Notes under the pieces: generated by a model | Seen by the model: only the letters and a program-made list of their open reading frames with translations | Database searches by the model: none | Told to the model about the DNA's origin: nothing | Translations under genes and position numbers: made by a program | NCBI GenBank assembly: GCA_040757295.1 | Contig: JBFLXH010000055.1 | Span: 1 to 15,572 of the forward strand | Direction: 5' to 3' | DNA from: JAGXSE01 sp040757295 | Lineage (GTDB): Bacteria > Bacillota > PH28-bin88 | DNA length: 15,572 bases | In this document: piece by piece, positions 1 through 7,040 of the stretch | Numbering within the stretch: position 1 is the first letter of the stretch | Layout: each line of letters begins with the position of its first letter

Positions 1-133
1 ACCCTTCTTTCCTTGGTATTATGGGGTTTTGCTCACTTCTATTTTACCAGATTGAAGGGTGTTTTTGTTGTTGAATCTCAGATATAGCAAGGGTTTGAGG
101 GCGTTTTTTTGGTGCGAAAGTTGAGTTCCCTAA

Positions 134-299
134 TTATCCACAGGAAAAGTCTTTGAACAGCAGAGGTTTTCCGTCGTTATTACCAATATCCACAAGGACC
201 AGGGAATCCCTAGCTAAAAATTTTTCCACATACCAAAATGCCAATTTTCCTAAGTTATTAACAGTGTTATCCACATTATCCACAGGCAGCTCTTCCACA
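134..299 (+). promoter_or_regulatory. DnaA-box cluster
   Basis: Three perfect copies of the DnaA box TTATCCACA lie at 134-142, 267-275 and 276-284, the last two abutting. One-mismatch forms lie at 186-194 (ATATCCACA) and 222-230 (TTTTCCACA), and weaker ones at 255-263 (TTATTAACA) and 291-299 (TCTTCCACA). All are in the same orientation. DnaA binds such boxes, and clusters mark oriC or DnaA-titrating/regulatory loci. No dnaA or dnaN gene is in view. The genes to the right are transcribed toward the cluster, which is the wrong polarity for a replication origin, so a titration or regulatory locus seems likelier. Box matches are seen directly; the role is inferred. Confidence 0.75.
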
Positions 300-318
300 A
301 GGAAACACCCGTTTGCAG

Positions 319-410
319 GACTAGAGACCTAGTAGACCTAGATGCCGTAAAAGATTCGCCCTAAGACCAGAGACCTAGTAGACCTAGATGCCGAAAAAGA
401 TTTGCCTTAA
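319..410 (+). repeat. Two tandem 46-bp direct repeats
   Basis: Copy 1 is 319-364 and copy 2 is 365-410, directly head to tail with only a few substitutions. Each unit holds an internal doublet, AGACCTAGT followed by AGACCTAGA, so the block looks like nested duplication. It begins 20 bases after the last DnaA-like box. There is no spacer between copies, so it is not a CRISPR array. No function can be assigned from the sequence alone. Confidence 0.85.
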
Positions 411-416
411 GAGGAA

Positions 417-470
417 TGGGGACACACCTGCTGAAGCCTAGGCTGATCTTTTGGGACAGGAATGTCCCCA
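417..470. repeat. GGGGACA/TGTCCCC inverted repeat (REP-like)
   Basis: TGGGGACA at 417-424 is the exact inverse of TGTCCCCA at 463-470. Between them lies the 10-bp palindrome AGCCTAGGCT (435-444). A competing compact hairpin, GGGACA-GGAA-TGTCCC (453-468), carries a GNRA-type tetraloop. There is no T-run on either side in the needed direction, so it is a poor intrinsic terminator for tsaD, whose stop codon begins four bases beyond. GGGGACA-type inverted repeats resemble REP-like elements scattered in many bacteria. That family assignment is inference. Confidence 0.5.
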
Positions 471-473
471 GTA

Positions 474-1499
474 TTAGAGGGGCAAATCCGGAACAGCGTT
501 CAGGTCCAGCCCGGCAAATTCCCCCCGCAAATACTGGAAATAACCAGCACAGGCAATCATGGCAGCATTATCAGTGCAGAGAACCACCGGTGGATATAGG
601 ACCCGGATCCCTGACTTTGCGGCCCTTTCGGTTATGGTGGTACGCAGCTTGGTATTGGCAGCTACGCCCCCAGCAAGAATCACTGTGTCAACCTTTGCCT
701 TCCGGGCAGCCAAGAGGGTCTTTTCCACCAGCACTTCTACTACTGCGGCTTGAAAGCTTGCTGCAATGTCGGCTTTCCGGACGGGTTCCCCCCGTTGGGC
801 AGCGTTGTGAAAATAATTGATTACAGCGGACTTAAGGCCGCTGAAGCTAAAATCCAGACTGCCATCCTCTAACCAGGCCCGTGGAAACGGGATAGCTGAT
901 GCATCTCCCTCCAGGGCAATCTTCTCAATTTGCGGTCCACCGGGATAGCCTAGCTGTAAAGTCCTGGCTATCTTATCAAAAGCCTCTCCGGCAGCATCAT
1001 CTCTGGTACAGCCAAGCATCCGCCTGTTACGATGGTTCGCAAGGTAAAGCAAACTGGTATGCCCACCTGAAACCACTAAGCATACCAAAGGGGGCTTGAT
1101 GTCCGGGTGGGCAAGAAAGTTTGCATATATATGGCCAACTAGGTGATGCACACCGATCAGTGGAATTTTCAAGGCATAGGCCATGGCTTTGGCTGTAGAT
1201 ACACCAACTAAAAGAGCCCCTACCAATCCAGGCCCATGGGTAACAGCAATGGCCTTTAAATCTTTAAAATCAATCCCCGCCTCGACCATCGCCTGTTCCA
1301 CCACCAGCGTCACTTTCTCCACATGCTTGCGGGAAGCTATTTCCGGCACAACACCACCGAAACGCTGATGGGCATCAATCTGAGAAGAAATTACATTAGA
1401 TTTAATTACCTTCCCGTTGGCCACCACGGCAGCGGAAGTTTCATCGCAACTTGTCTCAATCCCCAGGATATAAACCGGCTCATTCTCCAAAAGATTCAC
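474..1499 (-). CDS. tsaD: tRNA N6-threonylcarbamoyladenosine transferase TsaD
   Basis: The 341-residue product is the catalytic subunit that transfers the threonylcarbamoyl group from threonylcarbamoyl-AMP to A37 of ANN-decoding tRNAs, acting in the cytoplasm with TsaB and TsaE. It shows the family signature GIETSCDET (13-21), the metal-binding HLVGH pair (119, 123), SGGHT (144-148), GGVAAN (277-282) and a late metal-binding Asp at about 310. Length is normal for the family. The start is GTG with a weak ribosome binding site, 24 bases after the rimI stop; no better in-frame start keeps the N-terminal strand. It is the last gene of the tsaE-tsaB-rimI-tsaD run, and the DnaA-box region follows it. 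Identification is very firm. Confidence 0.97.
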   Translation of the reverse strand: MNLLENEPVYILGIETSCDETSAAVVANGKVIKSNVISSQIDAHQRFGGVVPEIASRKHVEKVTLVVEQAMVEAGIDFKDLKAIAVTHGPGLVGALLVGVSTAKAMAYALKIPLIGVHHLVGHIYANFLAHPDIKPPLVCLVVSGGHTSLLYLANHRNRRMLGCTRDDAAGEAFDKIARTLQLGYPGGPQIEKIALEGDASAIPFPRAWLEDGSLDFSFSGLKSAVINYFHNAAQRGEPVRKADIAASFQAAVVEVLVEKTLLAARKAKVDTVILAGGVAANTKLRTTITERAAKSGIRVLYPPVVLCTDNAAMIACAGYFQYLRGEFAGLDLNAVPDLPL

Positions 1500-1525
1500 C
1501 CCGCAAGAGATAAAAACCGTAAGTC

Positions 1526-1972
1526 TTAGTCAATTATTTTCCACATGATGAGGGCATCTTCCTTATTGTCTGAATAGTATCCTTTTCGCACACCTGTCGT
1601 CTTAAAGCCCAGTTTATTATAAAGAGACTGGGCAATTGCATTTGACCGCCTCACCTCCAAGGTAAAACGAACAGCTCCATTAGTTATTCCTAACTCAATT
1701 AATGATGTCATCAGCTTTAAACCGATCCCTTTCCCCCTGAAATCCGGGTGTACTGCCACATTGGTGATGTGGGCTTCATCCAGGATCACCCACATGCCGG
1801 CATATCCGACCACTTTCTCACCATAGCAGCAAACCAAATAAGTGGCAAACTCGTTAAAGTAGATTTCATTTAAAAAGGAAGCCCTTGACCAAGGAGATGG
1901 AAACGAGCAGGATTCGATTTCCAATATCCAATCTAAATCATGTTCCTCTATCGACCGAATGGATATTTCCAT
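1526..1972 (-). CDS. rimI: [Ribosomal protein bS18]-alanine N-acetyltransferase RimI-like (GNAT)
   Basis: This 148-residue GNAT-fold acetyltransferase has the acetyl-CoA pyrophosphate loop RGKGIG (79-84) preceded by the strand HITNVAVHP (68-76). It also has the RimI-typical segment LEVRRSNAIAQSLY (105-118) leading into KLGF, and a YYSDNKEDAL tail (132-141). RimI acetylates the N-terminus of ribosomal protein S18 in E. coli; in Firmicutes the physiological substrate is less certain. ATG start at 1970-1972 lies four bases after the tsaB stop, with the binding site GGGTGA overlapping the end of tsaB, so translational coupling is likely. The position between tsaB and tsaD is the common Firmicute arrangement. 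Confidence 0.92.
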   Translation of the reverse strand: MEISIRSIEEHDLDWILEIESCSFPSPWSRASFLNEIYFNEFATYLVCCYGEKVVGYAGMWVILDEAHITNVAVHPDFRGKGIGLKLMTSLIELGITNGAVRFTLEVRRSNAIAQSLYNKLGFKTTGVRKGYYSDNKEDALIMWKIID

Positions 1973-1976
1973 AATC

Positions 1977-2690
1977 TCACCCTTTACATGCCTGGTTTTT
2001 TGCCGCCCATTTCAGTTCAGCTTCTGACTGTCTGATATACAAAGGGCTTAAACTATGCAGGCTATCCGTGTCTCCTTTGGCAAGCCGTTCCAACCCTAGA
2101 AAGGCTGCATGAGCAGCCCGGGGAAGCAGCGCTGCGGCATGAGCAACATAGAGTCTGGAGCCTAATCGATCCAATAGGATTTTCCTGCACACATCCACCC
2201 CATCACCCATCAAGAGAACCGGTTCTTCCTGCGCCGCCAAAATATCCCCCAACACCTGCGGACTAACGGCCATGTAGCTGGACAGCCGCTCTATCCCCCC
2301 GCCTGCAGCCCGGTAAAGGCAGGTGTAAACCTCCTGGCGGCGGGCATTTAAGACAGGACAGATTAAGCCAGACCCCCCTATCCCATTCCAAGCCAGAGCA
2401 TCCAAGGTTGGCACCCCTACCAGAGGCAGACCGCTTGTTAGGGCCAACCCTTTTACGGTCGCCAAACCTATGCGGAGCCCGGTGAAAGAACCCGGCCCAA
2501 TAGTTACAGCCAACCCATCCATATCTCCCAGCTCAAGGGCGGTCTCCTGCAGGATCTTTGCAACCATAGGCAATAAACGCTGGGAATGGGTTTTATTTGT
2601 ATTAAAAAAGAACTCTGCTATTAATCGATTGTCTTCGGCCACAGCTACCCCCGCAACATTGGTAGCGCTGTCAATGGCTAACACTCGCAC
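1977..2690 (-). CDS. tsaB: tRNA threonylcarbamoyladenosine biosynthesis protein TsaB
   Basis: The 237-residue product is an ASKHA-fold partner of TsaD that acts as the scaffold of the bacterial t6A complex and lacks the TsaD metal site. Recognisable are the opening strand VLAIDSAT (3-10), THSQRLLP (34-41) and the hallmark GPGSFTGLRIG (65-75). The chosen start is GTG at 2688-2690, which gives the usual MRVLAID opening; a second GTG two codons later is possible. The first 13 bases overlap the end of tsaE, implying coupled translation. Length and motifs are typical. Confidence 0.95.
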   Translation of the reverse strand: MRVLAIDSATNVAGVAVAEDNRLIAEFFFNTNKTHSQRLLPMVAKILQETALELGDMDGLAVTIGPGSFTGLRIGLATVKGLALTSGLPLVGVPTLDALAWNGIGGSGLICPVLNARRQEVYTCLYRAAGGGIERLSSYMAVSPQVLGDILAAQEEPVLLMGDGVDVCRKILLDRLGSRLYVAHAAALLPRAAHAAFLGLERLAKGDTDSLHSLSPLYIRQSEAELKWAAKNQACKG

Positions 2691-3148
2691 AATGCTTTCA
2701 ACTCCTTGATTAAGGGGGTAATGCTTTGGCCAACAGGCCGAAAGGTAACCGCTCTCCCATGGCCTCCATGGATCACTTCTATGTCAACCTGCAAGTATTC
2801 TGGGGGCAAATAGGACTGAATGTTCTCAGCCCACTCGATTACTGTCACCCCAGGGCCGCCCAGGAACTCTTCCAAACCGATATCTTCTGCCGCACCAGGG
2901 TGTTCCAGCCGGTAGGCATCCACATGATTGAAAGGCAGTCGCCCCTGGAAGGTATGAACAATGGTAAAAGTAGGGCTCGTTACCTGTTCATTTATCTGCA
3001 GGCCGGCGGCTATGCCCTGAGCTAAAGTGGTTTTACCTGCTCCAAGGGGGCCAGCCAGACAAACAACATCACCGGGCCGGAGCAGGGTGCCTAGACCTTG
3101 TCCAAGTCTCTGCATATCCTCTGGAGAAAGAACCTCAAGGGAATACAT
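2678..3148 (-). CDS. tsaE: tRNA threonylcarbamoyladenosine biosynthesis ATPase TsaE
   Basis: This 156-residue P-loop ATPase is needed for turnover of the TsaB-TsaD complex in bacterial t6A synthesis. The Walker A motif is GPLGAGKT (33-40). SPTF (58-61), HVDAYRL (75-81, with the conserved Asp) and the Walker B-like VIEWAE (103-108) follow in family order. The ATG at 3146-3148 has a strong ribosome binding site (AGGTGAG). A 104-base gap separates it from the upstream uracil-DNA glycosylase gene, and its 3' end overlaps tsaB. Confidence 0.96.
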   Translation of the reverse strand: MYSLEVLSPEDMQRLGQGLGTLLRPGDVVCLAGPLGAGKTTLAQGIAAGLQINEQVTSPTFTIVHTFQGRLPFNHVDAYRLEHPGAAEDIGLEEFLGGPGVTVIEWAENIQSYLPPEYLQVDIEVIHGGHGRAVTFRPVGQSITPLIKELKALCEC

Positions 3149-3220
3149 TTTCTCACCTCAACAAGTAAGGGGCCTAAAGAGAATTGCTGCTAGTTCTAAC
3201 AGCATTATTCCCTAACGCTG

Positions 3221-3236
3221 GCAAGTCAAAACTTGC
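3221..3236. other. Small hairpin between the UDG gene and tsaE
   Basis: GCAAGT (3221-3226) and ACTTGC (3231-3236) form a perfect 6-bp stem with a four-base loop, 17 bases downstream of the UDG stop codon. No T-run follows on the minus strand, so it is at most a weak attenuator or RNA-processing site inside the presumed operon. Confidence 0.4.
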
Positions 3237-3252
3237 ATCTAGGGGGATAGGG

Positions 3253-3864
3253 TTATTGGCGGCCTAGGATCTGGTAAAAGGCGTCCCGGATGCGCTGGAA
3301 ATCTTCCCATGCAGGCTTTTTCTTAGCCGGATCCCGCAACAGCGCAGAGGGGTGATAGGTAGCCATTATTTTGATGCCATAACGATTAAACCATTTGCCC
3401 CGGTCACGAGTGACGGAAAAGCTTGGTTCAATGACGGTCTGAGCAGCAACACTGCCCAGGCAAAGGATTATCTTCGGCTGAATTATGGCGATCTGAGCTT
3501 CCAGCCATGGGAGACAGCTCTTTGTTTCCTCTTCAGTAGGAGGGCGGTTAAGCCCCCCTCCGGGCCGGAATCCCGGCCGACCGGGAAGATTGCGGGGTCT
3601 ACACTTTACAATATTACAGATATAGACCCGGGAACGGCCAATTCCTGCAGCCTCAAGGATTTTGTCCAGCAATTGGCCTGCAGGTCCCACAAAAGGCTTG
3701 CCCTGAATATCTTCCTGCTCACCTGGCCCTTCACCTACCAGCATCAAAGGAGACAGGGGGTCTCCATCGCCAAAAGCCACATTGGTCCGTTCTTCAGCCA
3801 GATAACACTGGCGACAGGCCTTAGCTTCTATTTCCAGTTCGGCCAACAGATCCAAACGCTCCAT
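3253..3864 (-). CDS. Type-4 (iron-sulfur) uracil-DNA glycosylase
   Basis: The 203-residue product matches family-4 uracil-DNA glycosylases, which excise uracil from DNA and carry a structural 4Fe-4S cluster. Seen are CRQC (C17, C20), motif 1 GEGPGEQED (44-52), KCRP (C88), C117, and motif 2 HPSALLR (171-177). The third and fourth cluster cysteines are 29 residues apart, against about 16 in family members I know. The extra residues are a Gly/Pro/Arg-rich loop (about 91-105) just before the conserved NRPPTEEE. The ATG start has CCTGGGTGA upstream. It is the first gene of the run into tsaE-tsaB-rimI-tsaD, though a 104-base gap leaves room for a separate tsaE promoter. Confidence 0.93.
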   Translation of the reverse strand: MERLDLLAELEIEAKACRQCYLAEERTNVAFGDGDPLSPLMLVGEGPGEQEDIQGKPFVGPAGQLLDKILEAAGIGRSRVYICNIVKCRPRNLPGRPGFRPGGGLNRPPTEEETKSCLPWLEAQIAIIQPKIILCLGSVAAQTVIEPSFSVTRDRGKWFNRYGIKIMATYHPSALLRDPAKKKPAWEDFQRIRDAFYQILGRQ

Positions 3865-3987
3865 AAAAAATCACCCAGGAGAAATGTTTCGCTGAAGCCA
3901 AAGTGAATCCTCCAAGTCTGCAGGAAATATGTTGCGATTCCATACAATTACTGGCTTTAGCTTCCCCTGGCAATTTCATTATGTCCA

Positions 3988-4009
3988 GGAACTACTAAGC
4001 GGTAGTTCC
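3988..4009. other. Perfect 8-bp hairpin
   Basis: GGAACTAC (3988-3995) and GTAGTTCC (4002-4009) are perfect inverses with a 6-base loop. They lie about 125 bases upstream of the UDG start. No T-run follows on either strand. It could be an operator or a leader-RNA hairpin; it does not fit the Firmicute SOS box spacing. Confidence 0.45.
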
Positions 4010-4086
4010 CAACTCACCTCGATACAGTATACTGCTCGCGGAGCTTCGGGGGTTTACAAGATTCCCACAAACAAGAAACGTAACAA

Positions 4087-4108
4087 GGCGGGAACAGGCA
4101 TTCCCGCC
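4087..4108 (-). terminator. Candidate terminator for the C26-Nif3-amidohydrolase unit
   Basis: GGCGGGAA (4087-4094) and TTCCCGCC (4101-4108) make a GC-rich 8-bp stem with a 6-base loop, 74 bases past the amidohydrolase stop. On the minus strand it is followed by the interrupted T-rich stretch TTGTTACGTTTCTTG. The stem is strong but the U-tract is imperfect, so termination here is likely rather than certain. Confidence 0.45.
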
Positions 4109-4182
4109 ATGTAAAAGGCAAAACCATTGAGCCATCTGCATCACCAATTTTCCGGAGGGCTCCAGCTGGGCTAGATTATTGA

Positions 4183-5337
4183 TTAAGCCGAAGTCGACGG
4201 CAGCACGTTCTCGCCGTTTATAAAAACAGCTTCTACCCTGGACCGGACATCAAACAGGGGACCTGACAGGATGATAAAATCGGCATCTTTCCCTGGCTCC
4301 AAGCTGCCGATACGGTCAGCCACCCCCAGGATTCTGGCGGCATCAATTGTAATTGCCCTCATGGCACTATCCTCATCCATTCCTTCCTTAACCGCCAAAG
4401 CTGCGCAGAGGGAGAGGTACTGAACAGGAATTACCGGGTGATCTGTCATCAGGGCAACAGGGATACCGGCGGATGCCAAAACCCCCGGGGTTTTAAAGGT
4501 CCTTTCTTTTAACTCTACCTTGGCCCGGGTAGTCAAGGTAGGACCGATGATACAAGACAATCTGCGGTGGCCCAGTTCTTCCACAATCAGGTGTCCTTCT
4601 GTGCAATGCTCAATAATAAGATCCACTGCAAATTCTTCAGCAATTCGAATAGCAGTCAGAATATCATCTGCCCGGTGGGCATGGGCCCGCAATGGCATTT
4701 CCCGGTTTAGAACCTTGACTAGGGCCTCCATTTTCAAGTCCCTTTCCACCAAGTTCTGAGAAAGAGACAGTTTTGCCCGGTAGTTTTGGGCCTTGACCAG
4801 GTTTTCTCGCAGCAGGGCTGCCGTACCCATCCTGGTGGCAGGCATCTTCTTTTGTTCTCCATAGATCCTTTTCGGGTTTTCCCCGAAGGCAACTTTCATT
4901 CCAGCAGGCTGGCGCAAGACCATCCGGTCTATAACCCGTCCCCAGGTTTTGATGACCACATGCTCCCCGCCAATGACATTTGCGCTCCCTGGGCCTACCC
5001 CGACTGTGGTTACCCCGCCGAGGATGGCATCCTGGAATCCCTGGTCCTGAGGGTTAATGGCATCAAGGGCCCTTAGGTGGGGAGTAACCGGATCAGTGTG
5101 CTCGTTGGTATCATCCCCTTCTACCCGATAAATCTCTTCAGCTATACCCAGGTGGCAGTGAGCGTCGATTAACCCCGGCATAATAATTTTTCCAGTAGCG
5201 TTAATTACTTCTGTTCCTGGTTCAAACGGGACTGTTGGTCCAATGGCAATAATCTTGCCTTTATCTACCAGCATGGCGCCAGGGCAATAATTTTTCCCTG
5301 TCATTGTAATCAGAGTTCCTCCAGTTATGGCAATCAA
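4183..5337 (-). CDS. Metal-dependent amidohydrolase
   Basis: The 384-residue product is an amidohydrolase-superfamily TIM-barrel enzyme with the flanking beta-sandwich supplied by both termini. Seen are MPGLIDAHCHLG (53-64) with metal ligands H60 and H62, GENPKR (152-157), further candidate metal His residues at 219/221 and 243, and the catalytic Asp in MTDHP (D299). The C-terminal GSLEPGKDADF (345-354) is the family hallmark. The subfamily resembles imidazolonepropionase-like amidohydrolases; the substrate is not deducible. Start is TTG at 5335-5337, chosen because GGGGAGGT sits just upstream and no ATG is available. It lies 16 bases after the Nif3-like gene, so the two are almost certainly co-transcribed. 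Confidence 0.9.
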   Translation of the reverse strand: MIAITGGTLITMTGKNYCPGAMLVDKGKIIAIGPTVPFEPGTEVINATGKIIMPGLIDAHCHLGIAEEIYRVEGDDTNEHTDPVTPHLRALDAINPQDQGFQDAILGGVTTVGVGPGSANVIGGEHVVIKTWGRVIDRMVLRQPAGMKVAFGENPKRIYGEQKKMPATRMGTAALLRENLVKAQNYRAKLSLSQNLVERDLKMEALVKVLNREMPLRAHAHRADDILTAIRIAEEFAVDLIIEHCTEGHLIVEELGHRRLSCIIGPTLTTRAKVELKERTFKTPGVLASAGIPVALMTDHPVIPVQYLSLCAALAVKEGMDEDSAMRAITIDAARILGVADRIGSLEPGKDADFIILSGPLFDVRSRVEAVFINGENVLPSTSA

Positions 5338-5353
5338 GCCGCTACCTCCCCTG

Positions 5354-6181
5354 CTAAAATGGATCGATAACGCCGCTGGCCCGCGTCACCTCAATACCGT
5401 TAGCTTCCAAAGCTTTGATGACAGAATTCACACCAATGGAATCACTGGCCATGTGGCCCGCAACAATAACATTGCCGAGGTTTTGTTCTTTAACAGCCTT
5501 TAGCACCTCGTCTGGGGCATGCATTACCACCAGGGTTCCCACCCCAGCTTCAAAGTAAGCTTTAAATACTTCTTTACCACCACTAGTCCCGCCGGCCATA
5601 GTCACAAATATCCTGCCAGCAAAACTCTCCCGGCTGCCAACCCTAATCTTGGGCTGACCTAGGGCATTCCGGTATTCAGGAATTTCCAAAAGGGCGTCTA
5701 CCACATCAGCCAAGGTTACTTTCGAAGATGCAGCAAACCTAATGTCCAGGTGCCCCTGAACTGCTGCTTCGGCCAGGATATCACAGGGAGTGTGCAAGAC
5801 AATGTAAGGCATTTTCAAGAGCTTGGCAGCACTGACGGCGCGGTCATAATTTTCCATCTGTCGCAGCCGGTCAACTTCTTCCTTTCTTTCTGCTAAGACT
5901 TTTTGCGCCTTGTTGATAGGTATGCCGGCCTGAACCATCCGTTCAATCTGGTTATTCATCACTACCGCAAAGCTGACCAGGGGATCCCCCCCCTTGGGAT
6001 GGTGAGTTATCACACAATCATATCCCAACTGTTTGGCGATTATTAGTTCCGGCCCTTCCATATCAATGCCGAACATGACCCTTTTAATATTATCTCCGTC
6101 TACCAGGACTCCTGAATCAACCGGAACCTGGGTAAGTCCGGCTGCCCGGATAGCAATATCCACGATTTCTGCCGCCCGCAT
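5354..6181 (-). CDS. Nif3/DUF34-family dinuclear metal protein
   Basis: The 275-residue product belongs to the Nif3 (DUF34, YbgI-type) family of toroidal proteins with a dinuclear metal site. The diagnostic ITHHP is at about 58-62, and the C-terminal metal-binding segment is VAGHMASDSIG, where many members have a Glu in place of the Asp. The middle of the protein is divergent from the common YbgI/YqfO type. Some members are linked to GTP cyclohydrolase I or to metal handling, but no activity is securely established. ATG start follows AAAGGGG. It sits between the C26 hydrolase gene (64-base gap) and the amidohydrolase gene (16-base gap). Confidence 0.82.
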   Translation of the reverse strand: MRAAEIVDIAIRAAGLTQVPVDSGVLVDGDNIKRVMFGIDMEGPELIIAKQLGYDCVITHHPKGGDPLVSFAVVMNNQIERMVQAGIPINKAQKVLAERKEEVDRLRQMENYDRAVSAAKLLKMPYIVLHTPCDILAEAAVQGHLDIRFAASSKVTLADVVDALLEIPEYRNALGQPKIRVGSRESFAGRIFVTMAGGTSGGKEVFKAYFEAGVGTLVVMHAPDEVLKAVKEQNLGNVIVAGHMASDSIGVNSVIKALEANGIEVTRASGVIDPF

Positions 6182-6245
6182 GTTTTTTCCCCTTTCCTTA
6201 ATTCAAGACATATGGGTACAGGGGAATAATACTACTCCGGAACCC

Positions 6246-6953
6246 TTAATTCCTGCTTCTTTCTGCTGCCCGCACCAAAGCCTTGAAAAGGCCTATATGC
6301 TCTGGATGCCTGCGCCACATAGCTTCTGGATGCCACTGCACGCCAACAACAAAGGGGTGTTCCGAAAATTCTATGGCTTCAACTAAACCGTCTGGGGAAG
6401 TGGCAGTAACTTGAAAACCGGGAGCAACCTGCCTTACAGCCTGGTGGTGAAAGCTGTTGGTCCTAGTCAATTTGCCGGCATATGCCTTATGGACATGGCT
6501 GGCTTCCTTAACTTCCACCCCATGGCTGGCATGCCAGCGGGGGGATTGCTGCATATGCTTTAACACTTTAGCTACTTGGGTGTGGATGTCCTGATAAATA
6601 TCCCCACCGGCAGCAATGTTTAATACTTGCATGCCGCGACAAATGGCCAGTAGAGGTATGTTTTCCCTCAGGCACAACCTGGCAAGGGCAAGCTCAAATA
6701 CATCCCGGTCCGGGCTGATTTCACCGTTGCCTGGAATCGGTTCCTCGCCAAAATGAATCGGGTCAACATCATTTCCACCAGAAAACACTACACCCTGCAG
6801 AAAATTAATGCGGCTGATCAAACGGGTATCCATGGCCGGCAGCAATACAGGGCAAGCGCCGGCTGCCACTAAAGCATTAACATAGGCAATGGCAACAAAA
6901 TACCTGTTGCTTTCTAAGTCATGGCCGCAGGTGATTCCAATTACAGGCGGCAT
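6246..6953 (-). CDS. Gamma-glutamyl-gamma-aminobutyrate hydrolase-like protein (peptidase C26)
   Basis: The 235-residue class I glutamine amidotransferase-like hydrolase has the oxyanion region FSGGNDVDP (57-65), nucleophile C105 in AICRGMQ, and the catalytic His/Glu in QWHPE (H208, E210). PuuD-type members cleave gamma-glutamyl bonds; the real substrate here is unknown. The reading frame is open to a GTG at 7010, but I start at the ATG 6951-6953. GAGAGGAGG lies directly upstream, a TATAAT lies at 6994-6999, and the conserved fold begins at once (PPVIGITCG). It is the first gene of a three-gene unit with the Nif3-like protein and the amidohydrolase. Confidence 0.9.
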   Translation of the reverse strand: MPPVIGITCGHDLESNRYFVAIAYVNALVAAGACPVLLPAMDTRLISRINFLQGVVFSGGNDVDPIHFGEEPIPGNGEISPDRDVFELALARLCLRENIPLLAICRGMQVLNIAAGGDIYQDIHTQVAKVLKHMQQSPRWHASHGVEVKEASHVHKAYAGKLTRTNSFHHQAVRQVAPGFQVTATSPDGLVEAIEFSEHPFVVGVQWHPEAMWRRHPEHIGLFKALVRAAERSRN

Positions 6954-6993
6954 GGACAAACCTCCTCTCCAACAATTCCTATCTACCTCATGG

Positions 6994-6999
6994 ATTATA
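6994..6999 (-). promoter_or_regulatory. Candidate -10 element for the C26-Nif3-amidohydrolase unit
   Basis: A perfect TATAAT is read on the minus strand, with TG shortly upstream, about 40 bases before the chosen ATG. A start site near 6987 would leave the ribosome binding site on the message but exclude the longer GTG-initiated frame. No good -35 hexamer is visible at 16-18 bases, so this rests on the -10 and its placement. Confidence 0.35.
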
Positions 7000-7040
7000 T
7001 GCAAATTCACGTGCAGTTAGGATGCAATAATTTGGCAAAT

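Larger units (their letters stand above)
3865..4182. other. Gene-free interval with hairpins (about 318 bp)
   Basis: No convincing gene is present; the longest open frame (3929-4114, plus) lacks a ribosome binding site and any recognisable motif. The interval should hold the end of the amidohydrolase transcript and the start of the UDG-tsa transcript. It contains two 8-bp perfect hairpins (3988-4009 and 4087-4108) and the palindrome CAGTATACTG (4025-4034). I found no good -35/-10 pair on the minus strand. Confidence 0.6.

Noticed and set aside
1..60. Inverted repeat ACCCTTC/GAAGGGT
   Set aside because: Seven bases separated by 46 with no supporting structure or T-run; it could easily be chance.
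1..300. Chromosomal origin oriC
   Set aside because: DnaA boxes are present, but there is no dnaA/dnaN, no clear AT-rich unwinding tract, and adjacent genes are transcribed toward the cluster. A secondary DnaA-binding locus fits better.
319..410. CRISPR array
   Set aside because: Only two units in direct tandem with no spacer between them and no cas gene in the window.
453..470. Terminator of the tsa operon
   Set aside because: The hairpin is stable but on the minus strand is followed by AAAAG rather than a T-run.
3149..3252. Promoter for tsaE (TTGACT followed by AATAAT)
   Set aside because: The spacing is only about 14 bases, too short for a normal sigma-A promoter, and TTGACT lies in a hairpin.
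3352..3906. 184-residue plus-strand open frame opposite the UDG gene
   Set aside because: It is antisense to a clearly conserved gene and shows no domain, ribosome binding site or plausible composition.
3865..4182. T-box or other riboswitch leader
   Set aside because: No T-box GGGTGG...CCGCG-type motif was seen on either strand, and the hairpins lack a following T-run near the UDG start.
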